A DNA stretch of 64,000 bases from Lysinibacillus sphaericus (GCF_002982115.1 NZ_CP019980.1:2054001-2118000); one strand, 5' to 3'. Shown: positions 35,344-44,630, numbered from the stretch's first letter. The notes: a model not told the origin generated them from the sequence alone. A program made the numbers and translations.

Positions 35344-35667
35344 ATGAATTTTGAAGAAGATATCCATCTACATGTTGGATTTTATGATACTAATGGTGAA
35401 TTTGAAGGTATTTTTTTAAAACAAAAAAGTGGCGGGACATGGTGCTTATTTTTCCATAATGAAACTTATAATGTATCCCTAAAAAAAACGTATGCTTTAT
35501 TTGATCAAGATTTTGGGTATATGGTGAGAGAATACAATATTTGTAATTTAACTTTTGAGCATGGGAATGAATTATTCAAAGAATTTTTATTAGAAGAGGA
35601 ATTAATCGTTATAAGGGAGGGGGACAATACTTTTCATCTGAATGAAGTAAAAGTCCAAGATCATTAG
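35344..35667 (+). CDS. Hypothetical protein (107 aa)
   Basis: AAGGAG lies about 9 nt before ATG 35344. A soluble acidic beta-rich protein (MNFEEDIHLHVGFYDTNGEF, then GGTWCLFFHNETYNVSLKK). No family recognised. A degraded gene lies immediately downstream on the opposite strand. Confidence 0.6.
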   Translation: MNFEEDIHLHVGFYDTNGEFEGIFLKQKSGGTWCLFFHNETYNVSLKKTYALFDQDFGYMVREYNICNLTFEHGNELFKEFLLEEELIVIREGDNTFHLNEVKVQDH

Positions 35668-35979
35668 GTTTCAGCTAATCACTGCCAAAAAACTCTACAG
35701 AACCCGAGTTTGGCGACAAACTGAGAGTAATCTCATCCTCTATAAAAGTTATACTGAAAACTTTTATAGGATTTATTTTAGTTTTAAGCTGATAAGTAAT
35801 GCCAAACACTATGTTAAAAATTAAACAAAATTTAAAGGATTCAAGAAAGCTCAATATCAATTTGTTTCCAGTGTTAAAAAAATTCACATGACCAATAACA
35901 GACATAATAAGCCAATATCATTGGCCCATTAAAACATTGAGCTAAATCCAGCTCGCAATTCCCCCATATACTAATCAAA

Positions 35980-36419
35980 ACAAGAGGACAGCGCGCCTGA
36001 CATAGCTACACCCGCTGTACCTACAAATAGCTCCTCCGCCAGCACCTAACCCTAAGCTAGTTATTGCACCAAGAACTCCTAATGTATATGTCCATAGTTG
36101 AACGAGCCAGCCAGTCTAGTCGTTTGAGCCGATTGTTCCCTGCTATGTAATTTTATAATCAGTCCACTAGTACCGGATTTATAAATTAAATACGCTATTA
36201 CCAAGACTATCTATTGCATGCGTTGGCAAAGTCTCTATATAATCACCTTTTGTAACAATTATATTTCCAACATCAGCATTTTCAATTTTCACCTCTTCGT
36301 TTAACAAATCTAAACCCATTGTACTTTCCTAAATTGTTATTGCAACATCATTATTCTGCTCTGCTACATATATAGTTGATGCACTTAAAGCCGTATTTCC
36401 AGTGAAAAACCAGTCAATA
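35980..36419 (-). pseudogene. Decayed secreted Gly-rich (bacteriocin-like) protein gene
   Basis: Minus-strand translation gives long coding-like pieces broken by stops and frame changes: TALSASTIYVAEQNNDVAIT, LLNEEVKIENADVGNIIVTK, then GWLVQLWTYTLGVLGAITSL followed by a Gly/Ala-rich hydrophobic end. At least three stops and two shifts are needed to read through. The surrounding ~980 bp (35668-36647) holds no other supported gene. Confidence 0.6.
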
Positions 36420-36647
36420 TAAAAATTCCCTCATGATTGAAAACCCACGCTTAATCTAGACTTAATGAAGTATTTATAATGCTTTAGTAGTCGAGTTACA
36501 TGATAGATAGACTGAAACCTACTGTCTATTTTCGTATAAGGGAAGAGAAGGAGGCAAAGCTCTAATCTAGTTTTAATAGCGTTTATCTAAAAATAACTAG
36601 TAAATTAACTCCAAATTATGTATATTTATTATGAGGAGGAATTAATT

Positions 36648-37274
36648 ATGAAAAAAATATTAGTATTACCATTATTATTGTTATTTGGAATTATTTTTGC
36701 GGGATGTAGTGCGGATTCAGAAAAGGAGAGTGGAGACAAAGAGGAGGTTGCTGCAGATACAACTGAAAAGACTTCTGTGAGCAAACCACTTAAGGTCGAT
36801 AAAGAGCTATTAAATGTTGAGGTAACGATACCTGCTGATTTTTTTGAAGATGAAGATATAGATACAGTGATTGCTGATGCCAAAGACGAAGGTATTCAAG
36901 AAGTAATTAAGAACGATGATGGTTCTTTAACGTTTAGAATGTCTGAATCACAGCAGAAAGAAATCTTGAAGGATATGGAAGAAGAGATTATCGTGTTCGT
37001 AGAAGAGATTGAAACAGATGAACAATTAGCTATTAAGGATATAAGTTACAATAATACATATTCTGAGTTCACAATTTTAGTTAACCCAGAAGAATTAGAA
37101 AGCACCCTAGACATGGACGCTGATGTTGATCTTGTTCTTATGGGTATTTTCTATCAACTGTTTAATGGAGTAGATCCAGCGAAAAATAAAGTAACCGTTA
37201 CTTATAAAAATGAATCAAATGGTGAAGTAATTGATACAATCGTATATCCAGATGATTTAAATGAGCAAAATTAA
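36648..37274 (+). CDS. Uncharacterised lipoprotein (208 aa)
   Basis: GAGGAGG precedes ATG 36648. The signal peptide ends in lipobox FAGC. An acidic linker leads to a domain with LNVEVTIPADFFEDEDIDTV and a C-terminal half ending VTVTYKNESNGEVIDTIVYP, a beta-sandwich-like pattern. Surface-anchored, function unknown. A tight hairpin terminator follows. Confidence 0.8.
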   Translation: MKKILVLPLLLLFGIIFAGCSADSEKESGDKEEVAADTTEKTSVSKPLKVDKELLNVEVTIPADFFEDEDIDTVIADAKDEGIQEVIKNDDGSLTFRMSESQQKEILKDMEEEIIVFVEEIETDEQLAIKDISYNNTYSEFTILVNPEELESTLDMDADVDLVLMGIFYQLFNGVDPAKNKVTVTYKNESNGEVIDTIVYPDDLNEQN

Positions 37275-37304
37275 TTTTAAAATTTCAAGGAGTAAAAGCA
37301 CTTA

Positions 37305-37333
37305 AAAAGCACTTAAAAAGTGCTTTTTTATTT
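37305..37333 (+). terminator. Intrinsic terminator of the lipoprotein gene
   Basis: AAAAGCACTT/AAGTGCTTTT with a 3-nt loop, then T-rich; an extra upstream copy of the left arm lies just before it. Confidence 0.85.
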
Positions 37334-37586
37334 TGCACTAAAAGGAATTTGAGGCATATCATAGGTCTATACGCAACTATGATTTAATCAGACTTAGGAG
37401 TCCATCGGTGTTGCAATAGTTAATCCAAAAGAAAATAATTGTTGATACTGTGATAATTTCATCGGAAGCTAAACAAGTTAAAAAGGTTTGCTAAAATGGT
37501 GTTTACAAATCTATTACTCTGTTACAAATGATGTCAATTTCTTTAAAAAAGCTGCTGCGTCATTATGATACAGATAGAGATAAATG

Positions 37587-37775
37587 CTATTGCTTTTTAT
37601 ATTTTTTACTAGTCCATGCCCAATTTATGAAAGCAAAAATAAGGACGGTCCATAGAGAAAAGAAAAAGTTGCTAAGCAAGTTCCAATTACCGTATTTCAA
37701 ATAATCACGAATCAATAAAATTAAAAACAGTGATAAAAAGTAGAAGAGATAGATATATTTCCTGATAAATGCCAT
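37587..37775 (-). CDS. Small membrane protein (62 aa)
   Basis: ATGAGGT precedes ATG 37775. Two hydrophobic helices (YIYLFYFLSLFLILLIRDYL and FFFSLWTVLIFAFINWAW) and a basic tail (SKKYKKQ). A TGA-interrupted relative lies at 34056-34256, so this is a small local family. Function unknown. Confidence 0.6.
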   Translation of the reverse strand: MAFIRKYIYLFYFLSLFLILLIRDYLKYGNWNLLSNFFFSLWTVLIFAFINWAWTSKKYKKQ

Positions 37776-38021
37776 ATTGTTAACCTCATTATGTATTTTC
37801 TATAAATTGTAGCACATAAAACGTCGACGTTTGCATCAACACAAAGCGGAATAGATAATCAAGCATTATCATTAGAGAAAGTATAACAATGGTGAAATTT
37901 ATGTTTAAGATTTTTGTGGTAAATCTATACATTGCGCTTATAAAAGGTAGTGCTTTTGTACAATACAGATAGAAGCGGAAGTCTTTAGTTAAGGGAGTCA
38001 TTTTTAGTAGGAGGGGCTAAC

Positions 38022-38260
38022 ATGTGGTGGAAACTTAACAAAATAATTGAGGATGTAAAGCAAATTGTAAATGGATAAGTCGGGAGAGCGACAAGTTGGA
38101 TGGTGAAAATGCATTTGAACATCGAAATACCAAAACATTTCATTGCATCCATTATGCTTTTGGAGATACTCAAAGAGAAGTAGAATGGTTCTACCCACAT
38201 CTCTGGAGGACAATAAGTAAAGAGAATGCTCCTGACGAGCACTTTATAGCGATTGGTTAA
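38022..38260 (+). pseudogene. Frameshifted small gene
   Basis: AGGAGGGG precedes ATG 38022. The frame reads MWWKLNKIIEDVKQIVNG then stops at 38076. A shift near 38070 opens a frame that runs WISRESDKLDGENAFEHRNT and ends at 38260 with HFIAIG. The join gives one plausible ~77-residue protein, so a single indel probably killed it. No family recognised. Confidence 0.55.
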
Positions 38261-38362
38261 AAGCATTACTTATCTTAAGAATTATATAATGTTAAATTTA
38301 GAATTATCTCTATAGTATCTTATAGATAATTAAAGATGTAATTTAAAGAGGAGTGAAAGGAT

Positions 38363-38596
38363 ATGCTGAAAATTCTACCAATTGTTTTTGGAATCATTGT
38401 AATCGCGCTTTCAACTTATGGACTTATCACACGTGATTATCAATTTAATTTCGTAACGATATTCTTCTTAAGTTTATCGATGTTAACTTTAGGCATTAAT
38501 GCATATCAAAGTGAGAGAAAAGCTTACGCTTGGTTCTTAATAGGTGTATTTTTATTTTTAGTATATGTGTCAATTCAAAGTTTTATATATAGGTAA
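38363..38596 (+). CDS. DUF3953-type small membrane protein (77 aa)
   Basis: GAGGAG precedes ATG 38363. Three hydrophobic segments (MLKILPIVFGIIVIALSTYG, FFLSLSMLTLGINA, FLIGVFLFLVYVSI) match the small DUF3953 family as remembered. Function unknown. Terminator follows. Confidence 0.7.
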   Translation: MLKILPIVFGIIVIALSTYGLITRDYQFNFVTIFFLSLSMLTLGINAYQSERKAYAWFLIGVFLFLVYVSIQSFIYR

Positions 38597-38633
38597 ATAA
38601 TTGACTGCAAGGGATATAGAATGGAAAATTCAC

Positions 38634-38667
38634 AAAAAGACATGCCATATTGGTATGTCTTTTTTTG
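38634..38667 (+). terminator. Intrinsic terminator
   Basis: AAAGACATGCC/GGTATGTCTTT stem around a short AT loop, then T-rich. Confidence 0.8.
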
Positions 38668-38848
38668 TTAAAATCTCCTTTGGTTCTTCGGTGTTCTATG
38701 AGCTTAGATATAATGATTGCTTCACTACAACTATGTAACAAAATCATTAAGTGAAAAGATTTACAGGATATTAATATCTAATTAAAAAACGCATGTTAGT
38801 TTGTTTAGGTGAAAGAAGTAATTACCTTTTATGAGAGGAGAAAAAATC

Positions 38849-40207
38849 ATGGATAAAAACATTGAAGTTTTAAGAACAGAGGGGGATATTAATTTAACAA
38901 AAACTCGTTCTGTCTGGCAAGAAAATCATTTAAGTAAAGAATCTTTTGAGTTTATAAACGATGACACCAAGTATTATTTACATCAGTCTCTTTCTACTCC
39001 TTGTTTAAATATTATTGAAAAAAGCTATGGCATTTACATAGAGGATATAGACGGAAGGAAGTATATGGATTTCCATGGGAATAATGTTCATCAAATAGGT
39101 TATGGGAATGAGTATGTTATTCGCGCCGTAAAAGAGCAGTTGGATACACTTCCATTCTCACCAAGACGTTATACAAATAAAGTTGCAATCCAGTTAGCAA
39201 AAAAATTAGTTGCTATTGCACCAGAACCTTTAAATAAAGTACTTTTGGCACCTGGAGGAACTTCAGCTGTTGGTATGGCTTTAAAGCTTGTTCGAAAGGC
39301 AACAGGTAAATTTAAAACGATATCGATGTGGGATTCGTTTCACGGCGCATCTTTAGACGCAATTTCAGTTGGAGGAGAAGCGCTTTTCCGTAACGGTATG
39401 GGCCCATTAATGCCAGGGAGTCTACATATAGCGCCTTACAATTCATATCGCGGTTTGTTTGAGGATGACAATGGTAGGTTTAAATCCCTTGATTATCTAG
39501 AGTATATACTAGAAAGAGAAAATGAAATCGGTGCCATTATTTTAGAGCCTGTTCGTTGTACAGATGTGCATATCCCACCAAAAGAGTACTATCAACGTTT
39601 ACGCAATATTTGTGATAGCAATAATATATTAATGATTTTTGATGAAATTCCAACTGCTTTAGGACGAACAGGAAAAATGTTCACTTTTGAAAACTTTGGA
39701 GTTATTCCAGATATTGTTTTATTGGGAAAAGGATTAGGTGGAGGCGTGTTTCCAATGGCGGCGATGCTCGTAAAAGGACAACTTGATGTTGCCCAAGATA
39801 TTGCACTTGGTCATTATACGCATGAGAAAAGTTCGCTAGGCTGTGCAGCAGCATTGGCTACTCTTCATTATATTGAGGATTTTAAATTAATAGAAAAGGC
39901 TAATCAATTAGGAGAGTATATGAGAATGCGACTTGAAAAGATGCAAGAGCAGTATGAAATTATAGGTGATGTACGAGGAATCGGTCTTTTATATGGCGTA
40001 GAACTAGTATTGGACCGCCATTCGAAAGAAAAAGCTATAGTTGAAGCAGAACAAGTAATGTATAAATGTATGGAGAAGGGATTAAGTTTTAAAGTATCAC
40101 AAGGAAATGTGCTTACGCTCACGCCACCACTGATTATTAAGGAACAAGAATTAGAGCTGGCAATGGATATTTTAGACCAATCTATCCAAGAGGTTTTAGA
40201 GCAGTAA
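38849..40207 (+). CDS. Class-III PLP aminotransferase fold, PbfA-like lyase candidate
   Basis: GAGAGGAG precedes ATG 38849; the frame's earlier ATG at 38831 is rejected. The 452-aa protein has the fold-type I signature IFDEIPTALGRTG and the PLP lysine in LLGKGLGGG. The N-terminal YYLHQSLSTPCLNIIEKSYG and SPRRYTN match, from memory, the (R)-1-hydroxy-2-aminoethylphosphonate ammonia-lyase (PbfA) subgroup of phosphonate catabolism. No phn genes are nearby to support that, so a general class-III aminotransferase remains possible. Confidence 0.8.
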   Translation: MDKNIEVLRTEGDINLTKTRSVWQENHLSKESFEFINDDTKYYLHQSLSTPCLNIIEKSYGIYIEDIDGRKYMDFHGNNVHQIGYGNEYVIRAVKEQLDTLPFSPRRYTNKVAIQLAKKLVAIAPEPLNKVLLAPGGTSAVGMALKLVRKATGKFKTISMWDSFHGASLDAISVGGEALFRNGMGPLMPGSLHIAPYNSYRGLFEDDNGRFKSLDYLEYILERENEIGAIILEPVRCTDVHIPPKEYYQRLRNICDSNNILMIFDEIPTALGRTGKMFTFENFGVIPDIVLLGKGLGGGVFPMAAMLVKGQLDVAQDIALGHYTHEKSSLGCAAALATLHYIEDFKLIEKANQLGEYMRMRLEKMQEQYEIIGDVRGIGLLYGVELVLDRHSKEKAIVEAEQVMYKCMEKGLSFKVSQGNVLTLTPPLIIKEQELELAMDILDQSIQEVLEQ

Positions 40208-40230
40208 TATAGATTTATAAAAAATTGATG

Positions 40231-40258
40231 AAACATCTCATAGGAGGTGTTTTTCTTT
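40231..40258 (+). terminator. Intrinsic terminator of the aminotransferase gene
   Basis: AAACATCTC/GAGGTGTTT with an ATAG loop, then T-rich. Confidence 0.85.
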
Positions 40259-40400
40259 TATAAAGAAACAATGGCGGGTAAGGTGAAAAGTAATTGCATT
40301 AAAAAACAGATAGTGTAGGTACTATTAACACATTTTTGCACTTTAATAGAATGTGTGTAAAGGTGAAAATATGGTATAGTGAAAAAAGAGGTGTAAAAAA

Positions 40401-40925
40401 TTGGTTAGAGGGAATAGTGAATTTTTAGAAACAGGAACTAATTCAAGAGATCAGAGGGAGTTGATAAAATGTATTTATAATTGTAAAGATAAAGAGTTAA
40501 TAAAATTTTTAGGTAAACACCTAAAAAGAAAAGATTGGAATGGAGATAGTTTTTATACTATTTTTAAAAGACTTCTAAAATATGAGACAAGAAATTCAAA
40601 TATTAAAGGTTATATAAAAAATATTCAAGCTCTTTCTACAGAAGATCGGTTAATTTTGAAGGCAAGATTAGTAGAAATTGAATGTACATATGATAGAGTT
40701 TCCATATTAAACCTGAGTGGTGTAGGACTATTTGCTTTTTTACTTATCTATAAAGAAATGTCAAAAGAAATTTTATTTAAACAGCTCCCAGTAACCTATT
40801 ATTATTTTATGCAAGCTGTTTATATTTTGGTTATATTATTTTTAATTAAAAAAGCAGTTAAATCAAAACATTTACAATCCCAAGCTAAGTATTTCTTAAC
40901 AATAATTGATAACGTTAAAAATTAA
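40401..40925 (+). CDS. Hypothetical membrane protein (174 aa)
   Basis: AGAGGTG precedes TTG 40401. The first ~100 residues are charged and helical (DQRELIKCIYNCKDKELIKF), followed by two hydrophobic helices (ILNLSGVGLFAFLLIY and YYFMQAVYILVILFLI) and a basic tail. No family recognised. The 292 bp downstream to the OsmC gene contain nothing I can name. Confidence 0.6.
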   Translation: MVRGNSEFLETGTNSRDQRELIKCIYNCKDKELIKFLGKHLKRKDWNGDSFYTIFKRLLKYETRNSNIKGYIKNIQALSTEDRLILKARLVEIECTYDRVSILNLSGVGLFAFLLIYKEMSKEILFKQLPVTYYYFMQAVYILVILFLIKKAVKSKHLQSQAKYFLTIIDNVKN

Positions 40926-41217
40926 TCAATAGGGAACAAGAAGTTTTTCTAATTGCCATAAAACGTAATATGTGCCATACAAGTTTGCAGCGAATACGTT
41001 GAATAAGTGATTAATCTAATAAAGTGATTGTTTGGATAGATTTGTTGCTATTGCTATCCTTGAATTTGAAAAATTTTTAATTAGTAGTTGACTAAAGAAA
41101 AAGTTACAAGTAGCATAAAAGAAATAACGTTGTATTCTTATAAACTTAATAAGGTATAAAAACCTTATTCAGTAATTATAAAAAAAGTAGTCAAATTCTA
41201 AAGAGGAGTGATTGTAA

Positions 41218-41670
41218 ATGGCAATAACAACATTTAAGGCAAACACATTTTTAAAAGAAAAGGTTTTGGTAGAAGCTCATGTTAGAGGACATAAAATTAT
41301 TGTAGATGAACCAAAAGAATTAGGTGGAGATGATCAAGCTCCAAATCCTGTAGAACTCTTGCTTTCATCTTTAGGGGCATGTCAATCAATAGTAGCAAGA
41401 ACGTATGCGAAGAAGTTTGATATAGACCTTCAAGATTTCTGGGTGGAATTAGAAGGAGACCTTGATACAGATGGCTTTTTAGGCAAGTCCGATGTAAGAC
41501 CAGGATTTTTATCAATCCGATATACTTTTCATATCAAAACGAATGCATCAGAGGAAAAGGTAGAAGAATTTAAAAAATATATTGAAGCACGTTGCCCTGT
41601 AGGTGATTCGATTGCTAATACAGTAAATCTTGTGTCTTCAGGAATTGTTATTGAGAATTCTGTAGTTTAA
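41218..41670 (+). CDS. OsmC family protein (peroxiredoxin-like)
   Basis: AGAGGAGTG precedes ATG 41218. The 150-aa protein has both OsmC redox cysteines in context: LLSSLGACQSIVARTYAKKF and EARCPVGDSIANTV. OsmC/Ohr proteins reduce organic hydroperoxides as dimers in the cytoplasm; this one is closer to the YhfA-type OsmC branch than to Ohr. Monocistronic. Confidence 0.92.
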   Translation: MAITTFKANTFLKEKVLVEAHVRGHKIIVDEPKELGGDDQAPNPVELLLSSLGACQSIVARTYAKKFDIDLQDFWVELEGDLDTDGFLGKSDVRPGFLSIRYTFHIKTNASEEKVEEFKKYIEARCPVGDSIANTVNLVSSGIVIENSVV

Positions 41671-41927
41671 TCTATTTTTATGTAATGCGTAATATAATTT
41701 TAAGCTAGATATTCAGAATGTTCCAAACGATTTTCAAGTAACTTTGTATACTGAGAGGGAGGGGCACTAAGTGTTTCCTCCCTTGTTACTTACATACTGG
41801 GGCAAGACATACATAATCGGCTCTATTTTTAGTGATGAGTATATTTTTGTGTAATACTTTAGAACGTAGTAAAATCATATTAACATGTTAAAAGGTGATG
41901 AAATATGTTTAATGGGAGGTTGGGTCG

Positions 41928-42149
41928 ATGAATGAAAACAAGAAGAGTAAATTACAAACATTAGCAATCGTCATAATAATTGCACTATTGGTTGCGGCCT
42001 TTGTAACTTTTTTCTTAGGGCATTTCGTCGTAGGTTCAGTTTTATTTGTAATCTTTATGATAATCTTGAATGCTATTAGTAGTTGGACGAGAATCAAAAA
42101 TACAGAGTATATTCATTTTAAAGAGCATAAATATAATGAGAAGTGGTGA
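41928..42149 (+). CDS. Small membrane protein (73 aa)
   Basis: GGGAGG precedes ATG 41928. Basic N-terminus (NENKKSK), two adjacent hydrophobic helices (LAIVIIIALLVAAFVTFFLG and VLFVIFMIILNAISSW) and a charged tail. No family recognised; clear ribosome binding site supports expression. Confidence 0.6.
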   Translation: MNENKKSKLQTLAIVIIIALLVAAFVTFFLGHFVVGSVLFVIFMIILNAISSWTRIKNTEYIHFKEHKYNEKW

Positions 42150-42312
42150 TGAAACGCGGATTTTGCTATGGTAATTATCCTAATCATGCTTTCTAGCCCT
42201 TTTTAATTTTGTCATTCCATGGAGTGAAGACAACGATGTCCTACAAAAAATGGGGCGGAGTATCTTGATAAAGTTGACATAGCAAAATACTTGTTTTACC
42301 CTTGATAAAACT

Positions 42313-42347
42313 AAAAGCACAAGTTTATTCATGTGCTTTTGGTTTTT
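42313..42347 (+). terminator. Intrinsic terminator in a 357-bp intergenic stretch
   Basis: AAAAGCAC/GTGCTTTT arms followed by GGTTTTT. Nothing else is supported between 42150 and the insertion sequence. Confidence 0.75.
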
Positions 42348-42506
42348 ATATATATTTATAAAGTTGATAAACCCTAAATTTAGATTGTCAAAATTGATAA
42401 ATAAGATATTCATTATATTAAATACAAGCCTGCTTATTAGTAAAAGAAGAGCAAAATTCGCATTAAGGTACTGACCCCGATATATAAGACAGTAATCAAA
42501 AAAACA

Positions 42507-43356
42507 TTACCCAACCAGTTGTCGGTATTGAACCGGCGACTGGTTGTTTAGTTTTGTTTGAATTCGGTTATTGTTATAATGGTTTATAAAGTCTTTGACA
42601 GTTTGTACTACGATGGTCATCGTAGTACTGTTAAAATTGTCTAAGTAGAATGTTTCAGGACTTTAACACAGAATGAAACGATACGATTGGGGCATTATCA
42701 GCGGGCGTACCTTTACGGGACATGCTCATGGTAATGCCTTTTGCTTTTACGGCCTGTTGATAATTATACGATGTGTATACCGCCCCTTGGTCACTGTGCA
42801 ACGTACACCCTTCGGTCAAATGATGAAGTTGGGCTAATGTATCCAGCACAAAATCAGTATCTTGGCAGTCTCCAATCGAATAGGCAATCATTTCACCATT
42901 ATATAAATCTTGAATACTTGAAAGATACAACTGTTTTTGACCAAATGGCAAGTAAGTAATATCAGTTACGAGCTTCTGTAACGGTGCGGTGGCTTCAAAA
43001 TCGCGATTTAATAAATTTGCTGCGATTGCATAAGGTTGTCCTGTTCGTTTCCGTTTTTTCACTTTCACGCGACATTGCCAACCATATTTTTGCATGATAC
43101 GTTGAACCACTTTATGATTGACGCACATTTCTTGACGTAAAAGTGCTGTAATTTTTCTGTAGCCATAGCGAAATTTATTTGCTCGACAGAGTTCACCGAT
43201 ACGTCTCTCTATTGCTTGACGAGACCTTGCATCGGTAGATGCCTGTTTCCAACGATAGTAGGTAGATCGTGCAATCCCAAAGTGTTTACAAATGTCCTTT
43301 ACAGACATCATGCTTCTTAGTGACGCAACTAACTGTACAGCTACTTCTCCAACCAC
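42507..43356 (-). pseudogene. IS3 transposase orfB, frameshifted near the C-terminus
   Basis: The frame from 43356 contains the integrase core: KLVTDITYLPFG (first Asp), TLHSDQGAVYTSYNYQ (second Asp), GTPADNA. It then stops after FHSVLKS at 42655. An extra T there: removing it restores ETFYLDNFNSTTMTIVVQTV and a normal tail ending at 42507. The usual catalytic Glu (APIESFH) is replaced by Val (APIVSFH), so the enzyme is doubly defective. Confidence 0.85.
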
Positions 43357-43658
43357 TTCCTCTCCAACTCTGCGTACTTTTTTAGCACCTCAATTTGTTG
43401 CTTTAAATAACGGTTTTCCAATGCTAATTTCGTTTGTTCATTGTCCGGTTCAGGACCCTTATTAAAGATATATTGTTTGCCTACAGGTTGTTTCAAACGA
43501 TTGACTTCACCATTTCTATACCAACGCACCCATGTTTCGACCTGTGTTTTATGGCGTATATTTAATTCCAATAGAATCTGTTTGACAGGTACACCCGCTA
43601 ATCGCATCTTAATCGCTTTCATTTTTACTTCATAGGGATAACTCACTCTTGTTCCCAT
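43341..43658 (-). CDS. IS3 transposase orfA (HTH)
   Basis: The 105-aa protein has an N-terminal helix-turn-helix (YPYEVKMKAIKMRLAGVPVK) and a C-terminal leucine-zipper-like helix (ENRYLKQQIEVLKKYAELER). Overlaps orfB, with A6G at 43377-43383 (complement) as the expected site of -1 frameshifting to make the OrfAB fusion. Confidence 0.9.
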   Translation of the reverse strand: MGTRVSYPYEVKMKAIKMRLAGVPVKQILLELNIRHKTQVETWVRWYRNGEVNRLKQPVGKQYIFNKGPEPDNEQTKLALENRYLKQQIEVLKKYAELERKWLEK

Positions 43659-43939
43659 AGAAAAAACACCTCCAAATTGAAATTTAAGTACCTATACCCG
43701 AATTTCAATCGAAGATGCTTTTTTTATTTGTCTATACCTATTGGGGTCAGTTCCTAATTCAATAAGTTATTTTTTTGTCATTTCTTGCGCTTACCCGGGA
43801 AATTTTTTTATTTCCTAATTAAAATACCCCATTCTAATGGCATTTTGTAACACAAAAAAGGAGGACGAGGACAAATTGGGATTATCTGAGTAGCTAAAAA
43901 TAATAACTATGTCGTGATGAATCGTACAGCATTACATGA

Positions 43940-44140
43940 CAACTGGCTCAATCCTTAAATAATTTTAACGCGGATACATACAATCCTAACTTTTGGAAAT
44001 CGTGTAGGAGGGCAAACAAGTACTCAAAATTGAAATATCACTTAGGTGACATATTAGCAGACCCTAGAAAAGGAGTGGTTATACAAGATACACCAAAGAA
44101 TAGAGACTTCAAAGACTCTGCAAAACAATTGTATGGATAG
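43940..44140 (+). pseudogene. C-terminal gene fragment, phage or polymorphic-toxin tail
   Basis: An open frame without a start runs from after TGA 43937 to TAG 44140. It reads NNFNADTYNPNFWKS, then KYSKLKYHLGDILADPRKGV, ending KDSAKQLYG. The sequence is clearly coding in style and looks like the C-terminal end of a larger phage or toxin-type protein cut by the neighbouring IS. No family recognised. Confidence 0.5.
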
Positions 44141-44148
44141 GAGATCGA

Positions 44149-44344
44149 TGCCTCTGACGGGATTCGAACCCGCACTCCTTTCGTAAGCATAGGCTAGGGG
44201 GAACACGCTTCCCTACGGACTTTCACCAGCTAGGAATTTCACCTGCTTCAGCTCATTTGCTTTTCGGTGCTTCTGAAACCCTTGCCTTGCGACCCGGCAG
44301 CTACAATGTTTTCCGGCGCTCTTCCCTTCTACAGCTACAGAGGC
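44149..44344 (-). ncRNA. Long tRNA-like RNA (196 nt) of unknown class
   Basis: On the minus strand the ends form a perfect 7-bp acceptor-like stem (GCCTCTG at 44338-44344, CAGAGGC at 44150-44156). This is followed at the 5' side by TA and a D-arm-like GCT...AGAGC. At the 3' side is a canonical T arm (stem GCGGG/CCCGT, loop TTCGAAT) and an A discriminator. Where a tRNA has an anticodon arm, about 115 nt of other structured sequence is present, including a TAGGGAA/TTCCC-CCTA hairpin. CCA is not encoded. A promoter lies just upstream. It is not tmRNA or RNase P by comparison with sequences I remember. Confidence 0.6.
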
Positions 44345-44360
44345 AAATAACTATTCTTTC

Positions 44361-44388
44361 GTTATATAGATTTTAGTAGATATTGAAA
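44361..44388 (-). promoter_or_regulatory. Promoter of the tRNA-like RNA
   Basis: On the minus strand TTTCAA (44383-44388), a 16-nt spacer, then TATAAC (44361-44366). Transcription would begin about 10 nt before the acceptor-like stem. Confidence 0.5.
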
Positions 44389-44441
44389 GTTTGAAAGAAA
44401 TTGGGCAATAGCAATAAGCATAGCGCTACAATAAAGCAACA

Positions 44442-44630
44442 CTAAGTTTGTTCAATCCTAAACAACTTTACAACACTAAAAACACAGCCTATTAATCCGC
44501 CAATAAAGAAAATATATGCCACTAGAATTGACATAGCTTCTAAGTTGTGTGTAAAGATTCTATATGCTCCTACTGAACATAATGCTAAACCACTAATCGA
44601 GCTCAGTAATGTTCTATTCTTGTCAGTCAA
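44442..44630 (-). CDS. Small membrane protein (62 aa)
   Basis: GGAGGTG precedes TTG 44630 on the minus strand; the frame to 44654 overlaps that site. Two hydrophobic segments (ISGLALCSVGAYRIF and MSILVAYIFFIGGLIGCVFS) and a basic end. No family recognised. Confidence 0.6.
   Translation of the reverse strand: MTDKNRTLLSSISGLALCSVGAYRIFTHNLEAMSILVAYIFFIGGLIGCVFSVVKLFRIEQT

Larger units (their letters stand above)
42470..43751 (-). mobile_element. IS3-family insertion sequence (IS150/IS3-like), probably inactive
   Basis: The ends share an inverted ACTGACCCC...ATA motif (42470-42483; complement at 43738-43751). It carries orfA and orfB on the minus strand with an A6G slippery run in the overlap. 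No clear short target duplication is visible, and orfB is frameshifted. Confidence 0.75.

Noticed and set aside
35675..35905. 76-codon minus-strand frame
   Set aside because: No ribosome binding site; lies within the decayed gene region and shows no protein-like pattern.
42741..42959. Plus-strand frame within the IS3 element
   Set aside because: Antisense to the orfB integrase core, which is clearly coding.
44149..44344. Normal tRNA on either strand
   Set aside because: On the plus strand the T loop does not fit the consensus; on the minus strand the anticodon region is replaced by about 115 nt.
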